From Nitzschia sp. DOCU1 (Eukaryota > Bacillariophyta > Bacillariophyceae > Bacillariales > Bacillariaceae), in assembly GCA_951394045.1 (NCBI GenBank), contig OX595989.1, positions 124,001 to 188,000 on the forward strand: DNA of 64,000 nt. The letters are read 5' to 3'. Positions within the stretch are counted from its first letter, which is position 1. The number at the start of each line of letters is the position of its first letter. Of this stretch, positions 30,438 to 41,399 are shown piece after piece. The notes beneath the pieces are model-generated. The model saw only the letters and a program-made list of their open reading frames with translations, searched no databases and had not been told where the DNA came from. A program made the position numbers and the translations under genes.

Positions 30438-32430
30438 TTAACTCAGAAATTTAATCACGTTGTCGGGCGCCTTGAACTTTTTGGCAAGTGCCGCTGGTGT
30501 TTCGCCACGATGAGTTTCTTCGTTCACCATCTCAGGGCTAGCCTTGACGAGCATTTGTACAGTCGATAGGGCAGCACAGTACTGGGCTGCGATATGGAGT
30601 GGGGTTCGTCCCGCGTCATCCACCGCCGTGACACTTTGAGGTTCCGCATCGATCAAAGTCTTGATGACGGACCGAGGAGCCCCGGAGGCGCAGGCAAGGT
30701 GCAGTGGGGTCATGTCACTCTTGCTGCGCGCCATACAAGTGCCCTTGTCGGCACGAATCAAGGCACTCACGATGCCGGTACTGCATCCGGTGCTAGCGGC
30801 CAAATGCAATGGTGTGCAGCCATTGCGATCCTTCGCTGTTAATACTTGCGGGAACTTTTGTATCAATAGCGAAATAACGGCCATTGAATTCTTGAACAGG
30901 CACGCCAGATGAAGCGGCGTTCGCCCTAGATCATTCACCTTGGTCATCATTTCCGGTTTGCTCTCCATCAGGAACCGAACAACCTCCAATGGTGCCTTGT
31001 AGGCACAGGCATAGTGAAGTGGACTTCCAATCCACATGTCACACTCGTCTGCCGCCGGCGAATACGCTTCATAGGCTACCTTCACAGTAGCGACGGATGC
31101 ACCCACAGCACAAAGCATACTCAAAGGGAAGAGACGCTCGTTGAAGTGATTGTAGAAGTATTGGACGTGGCATGTTTCGGGATGCTCTTGGATAAAGTCA
31201 TGGACATAGTCGTCCTTCAACTTCTTTGTTTCGTCCCATGGATCGATATTCAGCCTCTTGTGGAGCTTGGCGGAAAGACGCTTGAGATCGGCATCTTCGA
31301 TAAATTCAAAGTGTACCGACATGTCGGGATATTTCACTGGTTCCTCCACACCATTAGTAACTGTTTCTGGTTGTTCGTGTGCCATGGCTTCATCGGGGGC
31401 CGCTGCCGTTATAGGCTTGGCAACTGGCACCTCCAATGGAACAATATCACCATCTTCTACCAATACACCAGCCTCCTCTTCCTCGACGTAGGAGCTGGCA
31501 TCTGCTTCCGACCCATCTTCTGAACCTTCCTCCTCTGAATCATACGACGAGTCATCGTCCTCACTCGCGGACGAGGTTGCCTCGTCCATTGATGAAACCG
31601 TACCTTGGGCGGAGAGGGCATTGTCGGCACTACTATTGCCCCCTAGCGACATGACTTCTTCGTCATAGTTGGTGGACGGCGAGGTCATCGGAGACGGAAG
31701 CTGTAGCTTGGTAGTCGGTGCAGGAGCTTCCTTGGTTGTTTTCGGAGCGGTTTGATTCATATTTTGAAAGTTGAAGTTTCCTCCAAACCTAGACTGGAAC
31801 AACTTTTGGGCCTGCAGGGCGGCATCGGGCAATTCGTGCTGCTGCTGGGGTGGTGCAGGTGGTCTTGGGGGCTTTTGAGCAGAAGACCCCTTTGGCGGAT
31901 ACTGCTCAGTGGGGGGCGTTCGAGGGGGCGTTACTTGTCGTTTTGGTTGAGGTGGAGCGGGGGCGGGGGGCGCAGAAACCGCCTTGACTCTGACCGGTTC
32001 TTTTTCTTCTTCGTCTTCGTCTTCAGACTCCTCTGAGCTCTCCGATTCATCATCATCCGAATAAGATCCGGAATCAGAGCTCTCATCCTCGTTCTCTTCA
32101 TTGTCCACGGGGGGTTGCTGCTCGAAGGAAACGGGCAAAGAAGCTGCTTCTTGAGGATGGGGCAAAGTACCTTGAGGCAAAGCTTGTTCTTGACGATAGG
32201 GCGAAGTACCTTTTACCAGGGGCATGGGGCTGTCCATGGAAAATGGCTCGCCTGAATCGTCATGAACGATCTCGGGTTCTTGGTATTTCTTGTTGTCCTC
32301 GGCGTCCGATTCCTCGTCTTCACTGTCATCACTACTACTGCTATAGGAGTTTTCGTCCTCGGGGGTTTCCGGTGCGGTGGGAGATTCCGGTGGGTACCCC
32401 AACAACGTCTTTGCTGTCGTGGTTGAATAG
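30438..32430 (-). CDS. Ankyrin repeat protein, 5' end lost in assembly gap
   Basis: Minus strand, 3' 664 or so codons; the 5' end runs into the N gap. The N-terminal half is disordered, with many Asp/Glu/Ser runs and Pro-rich stretches. A conserved domain then precedes the repeats (LKRLSAKLHKRLNIDPWDE, FIQEHPETCHVQYFYNHFNERLFPLSMLCAVGA), followed by five to six ankyrin repeats (GSPLHYACAY, GRTPLHLACL, GCTPLHLAA, MTPLHLACA, GRTPLHIAA, GETPAALA) to the stop. The pre-ankyrin domain and repeats are paralogous to the gene at 34716-37374, whose N-terminus carries a myristoylation signal; whether this one does is hidden by the gap. Likely a protein-binding scaffold. Confidence 0.85.
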
Positions 32431-32630
32431 NNNNNNNNNNNNNNNNNNNNNNNNNNNNNNNNNNNNNNNNNNNNNNNNNNNNNNNNNNNNNNNNNNNNNN
32501 NNNNNNNNNNNNNNNNNNNNNNNNNNNNNNNNNNNNNNNNNNNNNNNNNNNNNNNNNNNNNNNNNNNNNNNNNNNNNNNNNNNNNNNNNNNNNNNNNNNN
32601 NNNNNNNNNNNNNNNNNNNNNNNNNNNNNN
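32431..32630. other. Assembly gap (200 N)
   Basis: A run of exactly 200 N, probably a placeholder of unknown true length. It interrupts the 5' end of the ankyrin gene on the left and the 5' part of a plus-strand gene on the right. Confidence 0.95.
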
Positions 32631-32834
32631 CATGTCAAAGTGAAAGATCTTTTGTATGGACAACCCTTGCAACTCATGGCAGAATATCATCGCGACGGAC
32701 AAGAAGTGGACTCGGATAACAATCTTTGGGCCTTTGAAATTTGGAATGAGTGTTTGTGGGATGATGCCAAGGCGGTGGCGGGCCTCGGTGTTACGAAGGA
32801 TTCCTCAAGACTAGCGCTACAACAACAATGCTAA
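32631..32834 (+). CDS. 3' end of an unidentified plus-strand gene
   Basis: Sixty-seven codons open from the gap edge to TAA, with coding-like composition (YGQPLQLMAEYHRDGQEVD, NNLWAFEIWNECLWDDA). There is no ATG of its own before residue 20, so the 5' part must lie in the gap. No family recognised. It would be divergent to the ankyrin gene. Confidence 0.55.
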   Translation, partial: HVKVKDLLYGQPLQLMAEYHRDGQEVDSDNNLWAFEIWNECLWDDAKAVAGLGVTKDSSRLALQQQC

Positions 32835-33187
32835 CGACTTATAAAGCTGCTCTCCAATTTTTTTGTAATCTGCACAGTAGGTCCTTGGCAAATCGACGTA
32901 AAGTCGTGCCGCGACGATGATGCTACGAATTTTTTCCATGACAAGAACATAAAATGGCGGCACTTCCGGTTGGATACAGTAACGTCATTCCAAAGATAGA
33001 GAAGTATAAACAAGCTAGCTAGTAGATAGACGTACGAGCAGGCTAATTCTGGCATCTTTACATTCTGAAATGCTACGTGCATGACCATCATTGGTCACGC
33101 CGTTGGCACCCTAGCGACAGGATACTACTTTTCCCCAAGTTGTTCATCCCCGTGTAGTAGTAGTACAATAATACGCGATTCTTTCAT
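32835..33187. other. Intergenic, no gene seen
   Basis: Spacer between two convergent genes; nothing recognised. Confidence 0.4.
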
Positions 33188-33655
33188 TCATTCAGACCCA
33201 GCGTCATGAGTATCTCTTTCTCGTTTCTGTCGGCGTTTGATTTTTTGTTCCAGTCTTCGTAGTAATCGCATGTGAGACCGATGAACCGCAGCGGTACTCC
33301 CATTCATAAATCTCCCTGTTTCTATAAGTTCAAGTGTTGTAGATGTTCGAGATGGTGATCGTTCGTCGTCGTCGCCACCACTGCCGCCAAACGGATGTGT
33401 CGGAGCCAATGGTACGCCAGCATTAGTAGGAATTTGGTTTTCCTGGTCTTCATCCACGTCCACTATTTCAAGTCGTCGCTCGACGTTTTGAACTGTTTCT
33501 TGTGCTTCTTCTACGTATTGCTTGGCTTGCATTACTTGTTCTTGTAATCGAGCTACCAGTTCCTTGGCTTGCTCCAATTCCTCTTGCTTGCTGGCATGGA
33601 TAGTGCGAGTCAAGGCGAGATGCCGCCGCGCCAAATCCAATTCGGACGATGCCAT
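33188..33655 (-). CDS. Small coiled-coil protein
   Basis: Single exon, 155 aa, ATG at 33655. Residues 5-70 form a long coiled coil with Glu/Gln/Ala heptads (ALTRTIHASKQEELEQAKEL, LQEQVMQAKQYVEEAQETV). An acidic stretch (DVDEDQEN), a Gly/Pro loop and a basic C-terminal helix follow (LLRRLEQKIKRRQKRERD). No catalytic motif. Similar short coiled-coil proteins are frequent in diatoms and their function is unknown. Confidence 0.75.
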   Translation of the reverse strand: MASSELDLARRHLALTRTIHASKQEELEQAKELVARLQEQVMQAKQYVEEAQETVQNVERRLEIVDVDEDQENQIPTNAGVPLAPTHPFGGSGGDDDERSPSRTSTTLELIETGRFMNGSTAAVHRSHMRLLRRLEQKIKRRQKRERDTHDAGSE

Positions 33656-33747
33656 GATGTGTGAGACAGACAAACGCAATATGGAGTCTTGTGTTAGTAG
33701 GGTTTTGTCTCTTTGTGGAAAAGTGTACCACTAGTTGACGTCAATGG

Positions 33748-33873
33748 TTAAGTATTGTCGGTCTCGGAGCCAGACTCCGAGGTCGGCTTGAAGAGATCCT
33801 TATTCGTCCTTCGTTGTCGTCGATCCTTACCACCCACCACTTGTTGATGCATTTTCAACTGATACGATGTCAT
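33748..33873 (-). CDS. Possible 41-aa basic small protein
   Basis: Minus-strand ATG frame just upstream of the coiled-coil gene and on the same strand. It is Arg/Lys/Gln-rich (GGKDRRQRRTNKD) with a Ser/Glu-rich end. The context around its ATG (ACATCATG.CATCGT, then TTG nine bases later) resembles that of the coiled-coil gene, as if the start region had been duplicated. It may equally be an upstream ORF or chance. Confidence 0.3.
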   Translation of the reverse strand: MTSYQLKMHQQVVGGKDRRQRRTNKDLFKPTSESGSETDNT

Positions 33874-34715
33874 GATGTGTTTGTTATAACAATATGAAAG
33901 CTACCGCTTCTTCTTGATCCGAGAGAAAGAACAACAATAGCAAGCAAATATGTGATTGGAGAGAGAGGACAGGACGGTCTTCAACTTTCCCTTTGGATAG
34001 TGTGGAAAAGCAGTCGAAGCTGATGGTGTCAGAAAAGCCGAAATTGCGGTCATCATTGAGCGAGCCGACAGAGAGCCGGAAACATTCTTGTGCCCATGTG
34101 GCGTGATTCAGTATCGCTTAGGGAGTAATTGATATTTTGAAACATAAGGACAGGAAGAAAAGCAACTCCACGTCAGAGCGAAAAATTTAATCGAATATTT
34201 AAGTGCGGACGTCGGTACGCACGTCGGACTTGACACCACGGGCATTATCCCTGTCATTTATTGAGTGCCAGCTGGCAATAAAATAGTCTGAAGATTGTAC
34301 GTGTAATGACCGCGAGAAAATGACTGCCCATTCAGGAGGGGCATAGTCTTTGTTTGAACGTCATCACATTCGTCATCCTTTTGCGAATTGTACACATGGA
34401 ATTTCATACCACATGCCGCGTGTTTTGGTTCAGCGCGCCTTTTTGCATACTTCATTACACCGTTGTCACCACGTGTCTCATCCATCCCTTGGTCGGTGGG
34501 GCATCCTTTGGTTCGTTCGTGTCGGTGAGAGTGTTTTTCTTTCAAGCTGTTTTTGGTTCCGGCAAGTGTACAGCAGTGGTGGGGGTGGCAGCCTTTTCTT
34601 GAATCATCTCTCCACCTACTACTACAAAGGGGAAAGGAGGAAACTGGAGGCATTGTGGTGGTGGTTGTCGTAGTGGTTTTCGCCAGCCGCCGGCGGGAGA
34701 TTTGCCATCATCATC
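33874..34715. other. Intergenic, upstream of the myristoylated ankyrin gene
   Basis: A minus-strand ATG frame of 131 codons (34653-34258) overlaps the likely promoter and has no domain; not called. No other feature seen. Confidence 0.4.
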
Positions 34716-37374
34716 ATGGGAAGTTGCTCCTCCAAAGCGGCCACTACTAATACATCCGCTTCAACAAGAATCTTGAAGAATCATTCTAGTGGGCACTTGT
34801 CTGCTGGTAGTTTTTCCGGTCGGGAGTGGGCATCCGCCGAAATCGTTACAGTGACAAGTGCCGGGGGCGGCGTTGTCACTGCCGCCGTTCCAGCATTGTA
34901 TCGAGTAGGTACTATTGTTCCTTGCAACTGATAGCTTCCATTGACGGGGTGACTCATATCTAATATTGCTTCTTGTTCAGAAAAAGTATGCCACACTCTC
35001 ACAGCTAAACAAAATTGGTGCCGCTCGGGCGCACTTGTCCAAACTGCCGGAAACAACGGCAATTTCGGGTGTTTTCAACATTGAACTCAAGAGGGACGAG
35101 GATGACGACGATGCTTCCTCTGCGGCAAGTGAAAATAGTGACGCACCCTTGTTTTCCTGGATGGAAGATGCCCATGAGACGACTGTTATTGAAGAAACGG
35201 CATTTTCCATTGATGGGGGAAGTATAGGTGCAAGTGCAGGAGGGAGAAGACAGGATGAGGGCGGCTTGTTTGGAGAAGGAAGTTCGACCATTGCATCGTC
35301 CGTTACGGGAACTGTGGCAGATGCTGATTTTGTCATGGATCAGGGTGACATTCAAACAATGCTGCGGGAAAAGCAACCCAGAAACGTGATGAGTGCAAGC
35401 TCGCGTAGTGATGTTAGCGGAAGTACCAAAAAGTCGAAAGCGGAACGGCGGCGATCCTCCAAGAGGCTACCATTGGCCGCAGAAGAACTAGAAATTCTCA
35501 TGAACGAAGATAGACAACATCGGCGCCCTTCCTCTTCGGTATTGGAGGATGTAATTGATGAATTGGGGCCTCACGACGAGCAGCGAAAGAACCGACGGAG
35601 GAGAAGTTCGAAAAAGTCTTCACATATCATGGACGAAATCGGGTCTCCCAAGCACAAGAAGCAACGAAGACGGCCGAGCAAGATGAGGGAGGATGCGACT
35701 GCTGAAGCTCAAAGGGATGATGACCATGACCGGCGTCTTTCGCGCAGCAGACGACATGAGGTCGAAGAATCGCCGGAGCAGACATATTTGGACAAAGACG
35801 ATGAAAGCAGCAACTCAGATGAGTCCGATAGTAGTGACTCAGAAAGCGATGATAGTAGCACGGACGAGGACGAAAATGCGACCCCGTCTATGGGGCCCAA
35901 GTCACCAGTTGAAACACAATCCACGGGAAGAGAAACGCCGGATCCGACCGGTGCCCCTATGAATGATATGGATCGGCAAGGCCTCACTGCAGGCGAGGAT
36001 CCAAATTACGAAGTAACTCCAAAAATGGCGACAGGAGCTAGCCGAAAGTATCGGCCGCCATCACCTTCGATCATTGGCGCCCCTGCAGTCCTACCATTCG
36101 TGAGTCAGTCACCACGTGCCTTCGGCGGACCGCAAGATCTACCCTATAAAAGCCCGACGCCGCGATTTCGACGATCCCAACAACAGCATTCCCCACAAAG
36201 TCGCAGCCAACCTCCTGTGTCGCCGGGCACCAAAAAATTTGGATTGTTGAAATCTCCTATGGCGGCCAAGGTACTAAAAGCTCTACAGCAAGAAGAGCAA
36301 GCCAGTATCGTCGCTACACCATTTTTCTCCCCGTTTTCTTCCAAACCTCTCTCGGTCACGAGTCTCAACGCACCGTTGCCATCTCCACTTCCGCCTCCAT
36401 CCCCACTTCCACCCCCCTTTGCTACCAGCGACAATGAAGATGACACCCCTATCGAAACTCCTTCAGGCGATGGGCCGTGGAATTTCTCCGACGTTACCAA
36501 TCCGGCCTTCCGTCGATTGTGCAACAAATTGCGGAAGAAAATCAACTTGAATCCTTGGGATGATTTCAAAGGATTTGATGACGGAGAATTGACTGACTTT
36601 GTACAAATTCACCCTCAAACCTGCCGCGTCCGATACCCATTCGACAATTTCACGGGTAAGCTCTTTCCCTTTTCCATCGTATGCACCATGGGACCCCAGG
36701 TTGACACCGTACAAGCTGTGTGGGAGGCCTTTCCACCTGCGCTCCTTGAATGTGACGTATGGATTGGGACACCACTTCATTATGCTTGCAGCTACAAGGC
36801 TAAGAATCCGGTAGTGAAGTTTTTGATACAGCGAGATCCGTCCATGCTTGAAAGAACCAATCAGTTTGGCCGGACTCCACTCCACATGGCTTGCTTGTTC
36901 AATGCTCCCGTACAGACCGTTTCGCCTTTGCTCGAAGTCTACCCACAAGCTACAGAAATGGTGGATAAAGATGGGTACACTCCCCTGCACCTAGCATGCG
37001 AAAATGGGGCGTCGGCTGCGCTAATTGAATCTTTGCTAGAAGCTTGTCCCAAGGCTATCTGTACTCTGGGGTCGAATGCCAAGGACTCTACGCCCTTGCA
37101 CATTGCCTGCAAATGCAACGCTCCAAAGGCCGTCATCAAAGCCCTTATTGATCACTGCCCAGAAGCGGCCGACCACTTGGATCAGGATGGGCAGCTGCCT
37201 CTTCACCTTGCAGTGCAAAATGGTCTTCATCAAAGTGTCCTGGAACTGTTGATTGAAGCGTTTCCACGGGGAATTGAAATAAAGAACGGAAGGGGGCAAA
37301 CGGCGCATCGGATAGCAAAACGAAAACATATGACAGAGTCAGTCATGGAATTGCTAGAAGTAATCGAAAATTAG
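34716..37374 (+). CDS. N-myristoylated ankyrin repeat protein
   Basis: Exons 34716-34904 and 34981-37374, with a 76-nt GT-AG intron (GTAGGT...TTCAG), 860 aa. Exon 1 supplies MGSCSSK, a good N-myristoylation signal with an adjacent Cys for palmitoylation, so membrane anchoring is inferred; splicing joins ALYR to KKYATLSQL. A long disordered region follows with Asp/Glu/Ser runs, basic clusters (KKSKAERRRSSKR, RRRRSSKKS) and Pro-rich stretches. The pre-ankyrin domain (FRRLCNKLRKKINLNPWDD, IHPQTCRVRYPFDNFTGKLFPFSIVCTMG) lies near residue 560 and is followed by six or so ankyrin repeats to the C-terminus. Paralogous to the gene at 30438-32430. Probably a membrane-tethered signalling scaffold. Confidence 0.87.
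34905..34980 (+). other. Intron of the myristoylated ankyrin gene
   Basis: GT-AG, 76 nt, phase 0, separating the membrane-anchor exon from the body of the protein. Confidence 0.8.
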
Positions 37375-37805
37375 GACCAAGCAATAAGTGAAAAGGCAGG
37401 ACTCACCGTTTTGGTAACCAGTGGTATTAGTGACCCTAGCATTCTCACGAAACGGTGGGGACGTGTGCCTCGTAAAGCGACTACTAGGGAATAGTAGCAA
37501 GAGCTAGTAGAATCTAGTAGAAGAATGGGCGGACGGTGTTTCTGGGCCTTCGTGTCGAAGGCAATAAGGGTAGTCGCTACGGCGGCTACCTGGTAACCAA
37601 GTGTCGAAACCCGAATGTGGGGATGACAAGGAAGCGGATGACGTGTCCATTTCGCCTGTCGGTTCCCTGTTTCCTACCTATTCAAAACACCACAGCGGTT
37701 GCGGACGAACGGTATGGGTATGGCAACTATTGTCTTGACGAAAAATCATGTACTTCTGGATACTTCGCTGACAGAAACAAGAGTTTTCTTCTATGAAGTT
37801 ACGAG
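37375..37805. other. Intergenic, no gene seen
   Basis: Spacer between two convergent genes; nothing recognised. Confidence 0.4.
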
Positions 37806-38732
37806 CTAGCTCCATGTGCGAGAGTATTGACGAAAGTGGTGAGAGTCGTCGTGCTTTTTCCTTGTTGCGGCCAGTAGTACTAGCTCATGCCATTGCACCA
37901 GAGGAGTTGACGAGGCGCTTTTCGGCCTTGTCGACAAGGGACGAGAACAGGACAAGCTGTCAAAAGTGGGCCACACGGGAAGAGACATGGCTCTCCTCGC
38001 AACAACCTTCTTGTTGCATGTTCTGTTCTTCTCGTCGGTTCTTGGTGTTGCTCTGTGGCGGCTGTCAGCAACAAGCTGATTTACCAGAACCAATGCAGCT
38101 CGTCGCGCATCCGAGGCACTCGCTTCGGCCACACTGGAACATTTTTGGGCCGTCCATGCTGGATCCCATAATGATGGAAGCTCTGTGCGCTCAACTTCTT
38201 GGCACTCCAGTACCAACTCCCAAGTAATAAGTCGACGATTTGTCCTTACTTTTGTCCGCCAGGGGAGAAAACAGTCCAATCCAGCCCAGGTTTCATCGGT
38301 ATCATGAGGCATCGTTTTCTCAGAAACGTCGAGAGAGGAAGCAGTCTCCTGAAGCGGTTGTCTTGATACCCCTCTTTTAGTGGATGATGGCTTGAGTTGT
38401 TGATGGCTGCGGCTGAGTAAAACCTTGAGAGTTCCAACGCATTCCTGCTTGAATCTGTTGATATCTTGGGCGGAATACCACGCATTAAGGTTATCCTCTT
38501 TCATGTTCCGCCTGAATAACCGCACCTTGCATCTCTCCGCAAAGGTGACGGAGTTTGGGTGCAGCCGATCAGCGCCAGCAGACGAAAGCTCCCCTCTGGT
38601 GTTTTCGCGGCGGCGGCGGGACAAGCAGCTCTTCTTGTTATGGATAGACGAAGTGAGTGGCTGTCTTTCCTGTTGTGGGGCTGCCACGGTGCTGACCTCG
38701 TCCTTTTCATTTCCGTTATTAGTGATTGTCAT
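37806..38732 (-). CDS. Uncharacterised diatom family protein, member 1
   Basis: Single exon, 308 aa, ATG at 38732. Conserved core shared with two other genes here: SVTFAERCKVRLFRRNMKED, AWYSAQDINRFKQECVGTLK, DETWAGLDCFLPWRTKVRTN and RRLITWELVLECQE, then a helix (ASASDARRAALVLVNQLVAD). The N-terminus carries a basic cluster (SRRRREN) and the C-terminus is basic and variable. No known catalytic motif. The pattern V.F...C.VR, a Trp-Tyr pair and a later W.L/IVLE resembles a large family of small diatom proteins of unknown function. Confidence 0.75.
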   Translation of the reverse strand: MTITNNGNEKDEVSTVAAPQQERQPLTSSIHNKKSCLSRRRRENTRGELSSAGADRLHPNSVTFAERCKVRLFRRNMKEDNLNAWYSAQDINRFKQECVGTLKVLLSRSHQQLKPSSTKRGVSRQPLQETASSLDVSEKTMPHDTDETWAGLDCFLPWRTKVRTNRRLITWELVLECQEVERTELPSLWDPAWTAQKCSSVAEASASDARRAALVLVNQLVADSRHRATPRTDEKNRTCNKKVVARRAMSLPVWPTFDSLSCSRPLSTRPKSASSTPLVQWHELVLLAATRKKHDDSHHFRQYSRTWS

Positions 38733-40748
38733 CGTTTTGTTGTGATAGTTCTAGCCTCTGGAGGCGAGGATCGATTTTGTGAGAAACGAAGGAGCCGGGA
38801 ATTCTCGCCAGACTTGGTGGCAGGACGCCGTGTTCACAATATGCTATTTGGTATTCAACTTCGTCGCCACATTTGGTATGAAAGCGGCGGAGAAAAAACT
38901 ACCGTTACCTCGTGGTCTCCAATCCCCAATGACACTTCTGGCCTCCGATTAGCGTTGGTGTTTTCTCAGGCAATAATCCATTTATGTGAGATAGTTTCTC
39001 CCTGTGATGCTGGCCACCACGCATGTTATTCGTAACTTGAAGACAAACCTTCGACTCGACTTTGTGCCAATTGCCCCCAAACTCGTGGCACATGCACCCT
39101 GTTTCGCAAACGGCCTGCCAACGCACAAGGCGATCGGCATCCGGCCCAACTGCAATAACTAAATTCGACCGAAAAACGCTTCTGACAAGAAATGCTAGAC
39201 AGAAACGGTAAGAATGCGCCGGAATGCGGCGATCTATCGCTAAAGTAGAATGAACATCGTCGCTCGAGTCATTTTCTATGTTAAGGTGTAGTCATGGTTG
39301 CGAACCGATGAGAAAAGAAACTATTCCACTTTTCCCTCCGCTATGAAAACTATTAGCCCGTAGTACTGGCATTTTGCTTTGCAAATGTTTTTGAAATGGC
39401 AAAATGTGAAATGGCGGCGTCTCCAGGAACTTCTTTGCGAGACGCCGCATTCCGCTCTCTAGTTCCTGGTAGATCGCCTGTCGATCTTTGAAAATTGGTT
39501 TGTTGTACTGTTGCTGTCGGGCGGCGGGGGGCTGACGATCAGCAGCACCGGCGCCAACAACAAGCCGGGAGAGTACTACTACTACACTACTAGTACCGTA
39601 GCAGCTGCTGAACATAGATGTACCTGGTACTATCGCAAAAGATCGTTGCGGCTACAAACGACCTTATAGGTTAGTCGTGATATCATCGAGTTGATAGTCG
39701 TAGCATTGCTACAGTGGTATAACTCTCGAAAACCTAATCGTTATTGAGTCAAGAAACAAGTCTACTACCCATGGCTTTGTCCTTTCGGTGGTGCTGGCAG
39801 ATATGATCTTTGTTCGGTCCGGCAAACGAAGAGATCGATCCACGTTATCCGTCAATGTAGTTGTTAACCAGATGATGCGTACTCTACGCTGCTTTACCAA
39901 TGTTAGATGTAGTCGGAGGATAAAGACAAGCAGGAGCAACAAGGATCATATTCTACCGGTGGTAGTAGTAGTATGAAGATGAAGCGAGCATGCGAGGGAG
40001 GTGCGCGGCTTTTTCGCGTCAATTGTTTCCACGTGGAGGCGAAGCGTACGTAAGGTTTCGTCGCGCCAAAGTGGGGAATCAGCACACGTGGATCATTTCC
40101 GTTAGTAACAACATAATAGAGCGATGGTGGACCTTTTCATCCAATCGGCCACAAGGACGAGAAAACGATAGTCGCCAAAGATGACTCCTGAGCCAAGCAA
40201 CAGCGAAATGGATGCCACCGGGCGCTCGAGGTGGAGTCGCCAATGTGTGCATGCATGGTCCGGTGTAACAACGCGAGGATTCGATACGCCATCGAAGTCC
40301 GTGTGATGATGCTTGCCCCAGCAACCTAAATGATGGCATCCCCGCAGGGCAGAGGGGTGCCGGGCGCCGCGGGGTTTCTGTGTGCATTTGTGGCCCCTGC
40401 GTAGATGGAAAGAAGAGCGTGGATCTGAACCTCTTTCGGAAGTTTACAAGTTATGTTATCCCTGGCAATTCAAGAATCTTGACAGATTCATTTTCTCCAT
40501 CAACTGCCATTTTCTATTGAGAGAGGCGCGAAATCTTGGAAATGGAACGTTTCGAGTGGAGGATACCTCGGAAAACGAGGCCTCCCGGACCCGAGAACAA
40601 CGATGAGTGATGGATGAAGCGTGGGGAATACCAGTTCTCTTGCTTGATCACGAGGACGCACACACACACAATAAATCGGCAACGAGCGAAGCTGGACTAG
40701 CTACCTGGTCGGATCTTTCGCTGTATCTATCCATCGAGTTTCATTTTG
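38733..40748. other. Intergenic, 2 kb, one doubtful frame
   Basis: A minus-strand ATG frame of 107 codons (39615-39292) starts with a hydrophobic stretch that could be a signal peptide (VVVVLSRLVVGAGA), but it has no other support. A short (CA)n run lies at about 40660-40671. Otherwise nothing recognised. Confidence 0.35.
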
Positions 40749-41399
40749 TTATCTATACCTCGATGGACTTGACTGGGGTAGTGGTGGTGTTGAATGCCCG
40801 TGATCCTCGCACGACCACATCAACGTGGATATCGAGAGTCTCCTTCGGGGGTGTTCCGAAAGTTTGGTGCCATGTAAAAGATTCGATCGACAGTGCACTT
40901 GATGATTGGTGCGGCAAAAGATTGTGGCAGCAGCAGGTTCGACGCCACTGGTGATGTTATAGGCAGGAGCAGCGGTCGCATTTTGTGGTGGCGGCTTGAG
41001 TTGGTGCTCAAGGATGCAAGCTAAGTGCTGCGCAGCACGCTCACTTTCTTGGGAAATCTCATTGCAGTACCGTGCAATTGTATGCGGCTCATCACCTCGA
41101 TGTTGTTTCAGTACAATGTCCCATACCAACGTGCGGCGGGCTGTGCGTATCAGGGAAGGTCGATGCAGAAATCCCTCCAGTCCAATCCATGACAATAGCT
41201 CTTCGTCGTCAGTGTTAGAGCAAACGAGGCTCGACGTTTGCGCCAGGGAATCCTGCATTGACTGCACTAGCTGCCATGTATGAGCTCGAAATAGATCATA
41301 GTCAGACTGTTTATACCAAGCATTGGACACGTCTTCTGAAGTCGGCGGGCAGAAATAACGAAGCTTGCACTGATTGTTGAATCGAACGACTTTTCCCAT
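40749..41399 (-). CDS. Uncharacterised diatom family protein, member 2
   Basis: Single exon, 216 aa, ATG at 41399 (the in-frame GTG upstream is ignored). Core: VRFNNQCKLRYFCPPTSEDVS, AWYKQSDYDLFRAHTWQLV, SWIGLEGFLHRPSLIRTARR and TLVWDIVLKQHRGDEPHTIARYCN, then a Ser/Glu helix (SQESERAAQHLACILEHQL). Homologous to 37806-38732 and 52760-53407. It keeps the IARYC step that the others have lost or changed. Function unknown. Confidence 0.75.
   Translation of the reverse strand: MGKVVRFNNQCKLRYFCPPTSEDVSNAWYKQSDYDLFRAHTWQLVQSMQDSLAQTSSLVCSNTDDEELLSWIGLEGFLHRPSLIRTARRTLVWDIVLKQHRGDEPHTIARYCNEISQESERAAQHLACILEHQLKPPPQNATAAPAYNITSGVEPAAATIFCRTNHQVHCRSNLLHGTKLSEHPRRRLSISTLMWSCEDHGHSTPPLPQSSPSRYR

Noticed and set aside
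30594..32036. Several plus-strand frames antisense to the ankyrin gene
   Set aside because: They are shadows of the repetitive minus-strand coding sequence and have no features of their own.
34258..34653. 131-codon minus-strand ATG frame upstream of the ankyrin gene
   Set aside because: No domain, unusual composition, and it overlaps the presumed promoter of the ankyrin gene.
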